Origin: Argentina anserina
Taxonomy: Eukaryota; Streptophyta; Magnoliopsida; Rosales; Rosaceae
Direction: 5' to 3'
NCBI RefSeq assembly: GCF_933775445.1
Contig: NC_065878.1
Span: 11,481,395-11,545,394 of the forward strand
Length of the DNA: 64,000 nt
A program made the translations under genes and the position numbers. The notes under the pieces are model-generated. The model saw only the letters and a list, made by a program, of their open reading frames with translations, was not told where the DNA came from and made no database searches. Shown here piece by piece: positions 58,119-64,000 of the stretch. Every line of letters starts with the position of its first letter. The stretch's first letter is position 1.

Positions 58119-58553
58119 CAGGGGCGGATCCGGCTCATACAGAAATTTGAAGCCAAAAAAAATTAATACATTGATGCTAACCCAAGAAAAAAAAATAGTA
58201 CATCGATCAGTTTCCACTCCATCTCCAGAAGAAGAAGAGGTGTGCAACATTCGTACTTCGTAGTCTCCACTGCTGCTTCAGGCCTCTAGTCCTCCTACTC
58301 CTCCGCCACACAGAAGAAGAACTCAACTCGATTTAAAAGGTAAGCGTATTTCTTTGTCTAAAGTTCTGATTTCGAATTTTCGATATGTATAACTGTATTA
58401 AGATTCAGGGGTTTCTGAAAATTAGGTTTAATGTTTATGTTTTTTTTTTCATTTTAGAGATGGAGTTGACTAACTTGACATTGTAAAAAAAAAAATTTGG
58501 CCTTTGGTCAAATTTGAAGCCCTCCCTAGATTCCGATCTTAGATCCGCCCTTG
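58119..58553. mobile_element. hAT-like MITE, ~435 bp
   Basis: Starts CAGGGGCGGATCCGG and ends GATCTTAGATCCGCCCTTG, an inverted pair of the CAGGGGCGGATC type common in plant hAT-like elements. AAATTTGAAGCC occurs near the left end and again near the right end. The flanks AAGTACAT and AAGTGTAT may be a decayed 8-bp duplication (two mismatches). Confidence 0.65.
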
Positions 58554-59718
58554 AAGTGTATATACAAACTTGTACATCGAACTCTGAATGCTGAGAAGCA
58601 CATTAGTGACATGATAGTATAAGTTGAAAGAGGGTACGATTAAGTTTCAATTTGGATACATGCGACGCAAAGGAAGGATGAGCATGTTGCCAAAGAGGTT
58701 CTTGAACTCTGGCTTCGCGTGCTCTCTGTGTGTTAGAGTTTGAATGCAGTACTGATTTAAAGTAGGGGAACCCAACCTTCTAACACATTATTTCTATCAC
58801 AAAGGTTTTAGTTAGCTAGAGCCATGAGAGAAGAGAGATCTCTTAAAATTTGTATATGACATTAGATGAATGAAGGTCATCCGGAATATATAGAAAGCCT
58901 TGGTATTCATATGCATGAAAAAGGCACCACAGGCCTAACAGTGTTTTGTTACCGAAGCATAGCTTTAGTAAGAGGAGGGTATACTGTATGTTGAAGCACA
59001 ATAAGGATCTAACGATTGCAAAACTCTTAATTTGGTACAAGGGCATGAACCCTTGTCTCTCGTAATATGCCTATCGCTCTCGGCGATTTTGAATTTATTT
59101 CATGAAAATCTTTATTCATACTTGTCAAATTCTAGTGCCGAGAATGACATTGTATATAGGGAGAAGAGATAGGGAGTTTCTACCAGAATTTATTCTCTTC
59201 CTATGGCTATGAGGGACAATGTACCAGTCACTTGTTAGACTTGTTTCTTCTGGTGTCACTTTTAATGCAAGCAAGTAAGCAAACCAATAGAAACTGCATA
59301 TCATCAACTACTTAAACTTCATCAAGGACCTTAATCCCAAACTTAGGCTTTACACCCTTCTCTTTTCCGACGTTAAGGATGATATGGTAATGTTTTCGGT
59401 ACTATATATTTGGGTCTTTGGAAGAGAAAATGGCAGAAATAAGTTGAAACTTCTTTAGCTTAGCCACATATCCCTAAACCTAATACAAGTAATATGAACT
59501 CTATTCTACTCTATAAATATGTCGCTTTTATTTCCCTTCCTCAAGACAAGCAACGTTGTGGCATGTCGCACCTCTTTCTTTGCTCACAAACACATAACAC
59601 ACTTAGAGAGAGCATCCATGGCTGGTGTCGCAAACAGTGCGTACACAAGTCGTAAAGAAGAAAGGTCCATGAACGCTTGACAAAGAGACCCCGCATACTC
59701 ATACATTACATTGCCAAC
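58554..59718. other. Intergenic, nothing recognised
   Basis: No domain-like frame. Ends at the TTGCCAAC duplication of the next element. Confidence 0.4.
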
Positions 59719-59860
59719 CAGTGGCGGAACTAGAACCTAATATAAGTGGGGGCAAAAAATTACACTTATTTTACTATATTATCCTTAAATTAGATATGTC
59801 GATATTTGTCATCTAAATGAAACTCTTTTAAATTAATCTCTTACGATTCTATTTTGATCT

Positions 59861-60044
59861 TGTTCCGGGAGAATTACTATTATATCCTTGTGTGTGTCTT
59901 AGCCTAAAAGGTTTCATGTTAGGAGATAGATTAGCATCTCCATAGTAGATTATGATTTTGAATCCTACGGGATTGTGGTTTTGTAATGCTTATATATATA
60001 GGCCCCCATATCATTCAATAATACACAATTTTCATCATGCATCA
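59861..60044 (+). repeat. 5' LTR of the short copia, 184 bp
   Basis: TGTTCCGGGAGAATTACTAT to CATCATGCATCA, with a TATATATATAGG promoter-like tract near 59990. It is followed by CGTTATCACGCAC, possibly the PBS region of this copia type. Confidence 0.88.
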
Positions 60045-60282
60045 CGTTATCACGCACTTTGCCTTAAAAACCCTGAACTTTTAGAGCCCCAGATTTTTTT
60101 TTCTCTCCACCGCCGGCCGCCTTAGCCTTCGGCATCCGGCATCTCTCCGTCGGCGCAGCCCCTGCCCACCGCTCCTGCTCGCTGCCGCCCTCGCAACCTC
60201 CTGCCCGCAGCCCCTGCAGCCCCCTTGCACGCAGCCCCTGCAGCCCCCGTTTATTCCTTCGCACATGAGATCATATCTGAAG

Positions 60283-61235
60283 ACTAATAAGTTCACTGCG
60301 AAAGATATGTCCGGTCTAGTGCATTGAGCAAGATACAAAAGTGCCCTAATCGCATTAAGCTATGGAACTTCAAGACCAAAAACTTCTTCATCATCCTCTT
60401 TATGACAGAATGGATCCTTCTTGATATCTAGACTTCGGACGACCATGGTAGTAGATAATGGACTGCATAGATCCATATTGAAACGTCGAAGCATCTTATG
60501 CGTGTAATTCGACTGATGGACTAAGATGCCGTCGGCCCTATGCACAAGCTCAAGGCCGAGACAGAATTTCGTCATCCCTAGGTCTTTCATCTCAATTTCT
60601 GACTTCAAATAAGACACGGTCTCTTCAATCTCATCAAGAGTACCAATTATATTCATGTCATCAACGTAGACCGTAACGATGACGAATCTGGAATTTGTCT
60701 TTCGTATGAACACGCATGGGCATAGTTCATCATTCTTATAACCCCTTCTCACCAAGTGTCGATGCAACCGATTGTACCACATTCTTTCGGATTGCTTCAA
60801 CCCGTAAAACGAACGACGTAATCTGACTGCATGAGCACTCCGTGGTCTGGAGGCACTTGATGGAGGTAAAGGTAGTCCCTCTTGAGCTTTCATGTATATC
60901 TCTGCGTCAAGATCCCCATAGATATAAGCTGTGACCACATCCATAAGCTGCCTTTTTAGTCGTTCGGACACTACTAGACTAATAAGGTAGCGGAAGGTAA
61001 TGATGTCCATAACAGGAGAATAAGTCTCTTCATAGTCAATACCAGGTCATTGTGAGAATCCTTGCGCCACGAGTCTTGCCTTATAATGATGCCCAACTGG
61101 TTTGACATCTCTTGGAGTCAATTCAACCTTTCCGAAGACTTCTCTCTTCGCTAATGAGTCAAGTTCTGCCTGGATTGCATCCTTTCACTTCGGCCAATAT
61201 GCTATGCGTTCGCATTCAGCTACAGAGTGAGGTTC
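60283..61235 (-). pseudogene. Inverted copia reverse-transcriptase segment
   Basis: On the minus strand, from 61235 leftward: HSVAECERIAYWPK, KDAIQAELDSLAKREVFGKV, HYKARLVAQGFSQ, a stop, the motif RQLMDVVTAYIYGDLDAEIY, RSFYGLKQSERMWYNRLH, VTVYVDDMNIIGTLDE (catalytic YVDD), MKDLGMTKFCLGLEL, and YLAQCTRPDISFAVNLL ending near 60283. The next residues expected after that point in copia RT/RNase H, RFSSAPTLRHWNEIKHLFRY, are found on the plus strand starting at 61236. The segment therefore inverted as a block inside the element. Stops occur near 60360 and 61050. Confidence 0.85.
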
Positions 61236-62040
61236 AACGATTTAGCTCCGCGCCTACGCTACGTCATTGGAATGAAATCAAACATTTGTTTCGGTACTTG
61301 AAAGGTTCCCTTGACACGGGATTGTTCTACTCCTATTGCAGAGAGAACACCGCCACGGTATCTCCCCACACCACCTCCGTTGCCGACCCCGGTATTGCCG
61401 TCGTACGCCGCAGCAACGCCGTCGGCCGCCATGGCGTGGAGACCGTGCACCGTGCCGAGAGAAGAAACGGTCCCGTGCAGCTCCTTCCCTTGATGCAAAG
61501 ACTCCAAACAACTTGTTAGTTGGTTATGCCGACGCAGGGTACCTCTCTGACCCTCATAAGGCTCGTTCTTAAACCGGTTATGTGTTTACCATTGGGAATA
61601 CGGCTATATCTTAGAGATTCACGAAGCAAACTCTTGTTGCTACTTCTTCGAATCATGCGGAGATCATCGCTCTCCATGAAGCAGTTAAAGAATGTGTTTG
61701 GCTACGATCACTCGTTCGTTATATTTGTGATTCTTGTGGATTAGTCTTTACAACTGATCAACCTACGTGCATTTATGAAGATAATGCTGCTTGCATAGAG
61801 CAGACAAAGTTAGGTTTCATCAAGGGAGATAACACTAAGCATATTTCGCCCAAGTTCTTCTATAACGTTCAACAAAAGAAGTTCTTGAATGTTCAGATCA
61901 ATCAAGTGAGTTCAGAATCCAATGTTGCGGATTTGTTCACCAAGTCTTTGCCTAAATCTACTTTTGTGAAACATGTGAAGAGCATTGGCATGCGTCGTTT
62001 ATCGGAACTTAAGAGTTTGGTAGACTTCAGAGGGAGTCTA
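61236..62040 (+). pseudogene. Copia RNase H segment, plus orientation
   Basis: RFSSAPTLRHWNEIKHLFRY and LKGSLDTGLFYS run to about 61340. A GC-rich, off-family insert follows at about 61340-61505. Then LLVGYADAGYLSDPHKARS, a stop, TGYVFTIGN, KQTLVATSSNHAEIIALHEA, YEDNAACIEQTKLGFIKGDN, KHISPKFFYN and SNVADLFTKSLPKSTF, all copia RNase H motifs in order. Frameshifts and stops make it dead. Confidence 0.85.
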
Positions 62041-62197
62041 CATCACATGTTAAGATTTTTAAGTAGTTGGTGTGTTGTGCTCTTTTTTCCTTCGATTAAG
62101 CTTTTGTTTTACCTAAGAGGTTTTTGTTTTGCTTTCAAGGTTTTTACCGAGGTAACGTTGTGTGCCATGCAACCTAGGCATGCGACACAAGGGAGAG

Positions 62198-62381
62198 TGT
62201 TCCGAGAGAATTATTATTCTACCCTTGTGTGTGTCTTAGCCTAATAGGTTTCCTGTTAGGAGATAGATTAACATCTCCGTAGTAGATTATGACTCCGAAT
62301 CCTACGGGATTGTGATTTTGTAATGAATATATATATAGGCCCCCATATCATTCAATAATACACAATTTTCATCCTGTATCA
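62198..62381 (+). repeat. 3' LTR of the short copia, 184 bp
   Basis: TGTTCCGAGAGAATTATTAT to CATCCTGTATCA. Same length as the 5' LTR with roughly a dozen differences by eye. Confidence 0.88.
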
Positions 62382-62748
62382 GATCTTTCATTTTGTATAA
62401 GTGGAGATAATATGTCTCGCCTAATGTTTATTTATAAAATCTCTCCATCTATTTATCTTACAATTGCAAATTTAAAGAAAAAAAACAAATTTATCTAATA
62501 AACAAATCATGAATCTAAAAACTAAACTAGTAAACACTATAACATAGGAGTCCATCATAAAAAAATGAAGAGTATAAGATTTTGAACTTTTTTTCTGTGA
62601 TCAACTGTCAACTCTAATAACATGGAAAATTTATCTTATAAAATAAATGGGAGAGTTGGACAATAGTTGGATTTTTGAATTATAAGAAAAAAAACTTAAA
62701 AACTGAGTGGCCCCGCCTACGCCCGCTGGTTCTGCCTTTTCTGCCAAC

Positions 62749-63881
62749 CACGGTGAAGGTCATTGGAATGCCTCAGCGAGCAAAATGTGCTGGTAACAAG
62801 AAAAGTTTTGAGTCTTCATGACATGCACAACATAATTATCAATGAAATCATCTCTCGAATTCTTGTCCAACTTGGTTAGGATTGAAAAAAGCTGCAGACT
62901 GAGATGGCTGAAACTATTTGAAACCTGATATGAAGTGTGGCAATTTTACCTTAAGAACAAACAACTCATCATCGATCCTTGAACTCCATTTAGAGTAAAA
63001 TTAATAAATTCAGTCAGAGTTACAACATACATTGTTTTGTTTTTTGTTTTTAATTGTACTCACTCTGGCAATATTTGGTGGCCAAAAATAACGCCACATT
63101 TTCCAGGACTACGAAGCACTGGAAAACAAGGGTACAAAATAAAGTGTGCATACCGAATCTATAGGCAGAGGTTTTTGGTGCAGTCCGATATTTATGGATT
63201 ACGACTTAGCCTTACAAGATGGAGCAAACTTCTTCACTAGTTTAGACTTATAGACCCTTCATCTTCTATTTCTGATTGCCTTAAAGTCTCAGATCTCTGC
63301 AGCTCCTCCTCAAAGTTCCTCAAAGTTGTCTCAGACGTATCTGGTTATTCCCCACATGGAAATCGAAGCGCAAGTTTCCTCGAATTCCCTTATTTCACAG
63401 CTACCTCAACTTCCAGAGCAGCCAGCAAGTTCATCATGTGCTTTTGAAGCTCTAAATGACAATTATTTATGAGGACTCATTTGGAACAAAACGAATGTGA
63501 CAATACAGGTACAAAAAACAAGATTAGATGGGGCACATCAAGGATTATAATTCATAGGAGTCCAAGGGTGTGTATTGTAATATAAGTGACGATTTTCATC
63601 GACATCTAGTAACCAAAGGGTTCTAGTGGATGATGTTCATTTGAAAACGATGAATATGTGCAAACCAACAACCCGAGCCATATTTTCATCTCCCAAATAT
63701 AAATGAGAATAACGTGCAAGGCAGAGAATTCTTCACAGAACTGAATTTACTGTAAGGCCTATCACCTGCCAAGAGCAAAGAATCAGACCGAGAACTCTGT
63801 TCGTAAGTGATACTGCCTTCTACAAAACTTATGAACAAAATTTTCCATGGACTGGATTCGGTTCAATTATTGATACTTGGA
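62749..63881. other. Intergenic or 3' UTR/intron of the edge gene; nothing firm
   Basis: The stretch 63270-63470 is less AT-rich and open in two plus-strand frames, but no motif is recognised and neither frame is favoured. The last few hundred bases before 63882 are the expected place of the 3' UTR of the minus-strand gene at the window edge. Confidence 0.35.
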
Positions 63882-64000
63882 TCAGGGTTTTTCTTCCTCT
63901 TCCAAATGAGGGATGTCAGTGAAAGACATCTCAGACTGAGATCCCATAATTGCTAATCTTTGTGATCTCCTTTGACAAGGCCTTCCTTTCTTGCTTTGCC
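63882..64000 (-). CDS. C-terminal end of an unknown gene, cut by the window edge
   Basis: From the window edge leftward one minus-strand frame reads QSKKGRPCQRRSQRLAIMGS, then QSEMSFTDIPHLEEEEKP and a TGA at 63884-63882. The basic Lys/Arg/Gln stretch followed by a short acidic tail looks like a genuine protein C-terminus. The family cannot be named from 38 residues, and an intron border may lie within or just beyond the edge. Confidence 0.4.
   Translation of the reverse strand, partial: QSKKGRPCQRRSQRLAIMGSQSEMSFTDIPHLEEEEKP

Larger units (their letters stand above)
59861..62381 (+). mobile_element. Short deleted Ty1/copia, TSD GATCT, with internal inversion
   Basis: Two 184-bp LTRs (59861-60044, 62198-62381) start TGTTCCG and end TCA, with GATCT on both outer sides (59856-59860, 62382-62386). 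A PPT-like CACAAGGGAGAG precedes the right LTR. Internal sequence is only about 2.15 kb: gag, protease and integrase are missing. The RT segment (about 60283-61235) lies on the minus strand, while RNase H and the LTR context read on the plus strand. A GC-rich leader with CAGCCCCTGCAG repeats occupies 60090-60250. Confidence 0.88.
59719..62740. mobile_element. hAT-like MITE (~496 bp) split by a copia insertion
   Basis: The left end CAGTGGCGGAACTAG and the inward-read right end AAAAGGCAGAACCAG share most positions. The flanks TTGCCAAC (59711-59718) and CTGCCAAC (62741-62748) are an 8-bp duplication with one mismatch. Removing the nested copia and its duplicated 5 bp leaves about 496 bp of AT-rich, non-coding sequence. 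Confidence 0.65.

Noticed and set aside
1..64000. CRISPR arrays, bacterial operons, rRNA or tRNA genes
   Set aside because: None seen. The regular short arrays (24 bp, 19 bp, 81 bp) are contiguous tandem repeats without spacers, and tRNA-like stretches are only primer-binding sites of retroelements.

Overview
The window is plant nuclear DNA. It has spliced genes with GT-AG introns, plant-specific families (a class-A GATA factor and a plastid fibrillin), an AT-rich background and dense transposable elements. It looks like a eudicot, possibly Rosaceae; that placement is an impression from repeat texture and was not tested. Three genes are well supported: a two-exon PHD-type zinc-finger gene on the minus strand (3347-4281), a fibrillin/PAP gene on the minus strand with a duplicated last exon downstream (24666-28001), and a two-exon GATA factor on the plus strand (56373-57179). 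A minus-strand C-terminus of an unknown gene is cut by the right edge (63882-64000), and an unrecognised 195-codon reading frame with an in-frame tandem duplication lies at 18475-19062.

Most of the rest is a layered transposon record. From left to right: the 3' part of a Ty3/gypsy-like LTR (1-996); a 195-bp MULE-type MITE with a perfect 9-bp target-site duplication (5064-5258); a second MITE family with copies at about 6898 and 55069; a PIF/Harbinger element with both its genes (10529-16472, TSD TAA) whose transposase is split by a solo LTR (12303-13874, TSD ATCTC); a 5'-truncated LINE with RNase H, poly(A) and a 22-bp TSD (16642-17324); two further MITEs, one with a telomere-like core; and a GC-rich fold-back at 23771-24101.

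The middle holds a complete-length Ty1/copia element (30390-37555: matching 504-bp LTRs, Met-type PBS, TSD CATTA) that split an older LINE RNase H fragment. Next come two opposed copies of the same LTR family found in the Harbinger transposase (40274-42231 and 43221-45028). One copy borders a PBS matching tRNA-Asp. The internal region left of the other contains a 555-bp hAT-type MITE (8-bp TSD GAAGAGAG) carrying a cytochrome P450 heme-binding fragment. A decayed DUF4283/endonuclease/RT LINE fills 45029-50335 on the minus strand and abuts the 3' end of another copia.

The right part holds the GATA gene, a hAT-like MITE (58119-58553), and a second hAT-like MITE (59719-62740) into which a short copia (59861-62381, 184-bp LTRs, TSD GATCT) inserted. 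In that copia the reverse-transcriptase segment is inverted relative to RNase H and the LTRs. The genes show no operon-like or functional linkage. The most unusual signals are the P450 exon inside a MITE, the duplicated terminal exon of the fibrillin gene, the inverted copia segment, and the datable nesting of TEs with clean target-site duplications. I found no convincing new multi-gene system.
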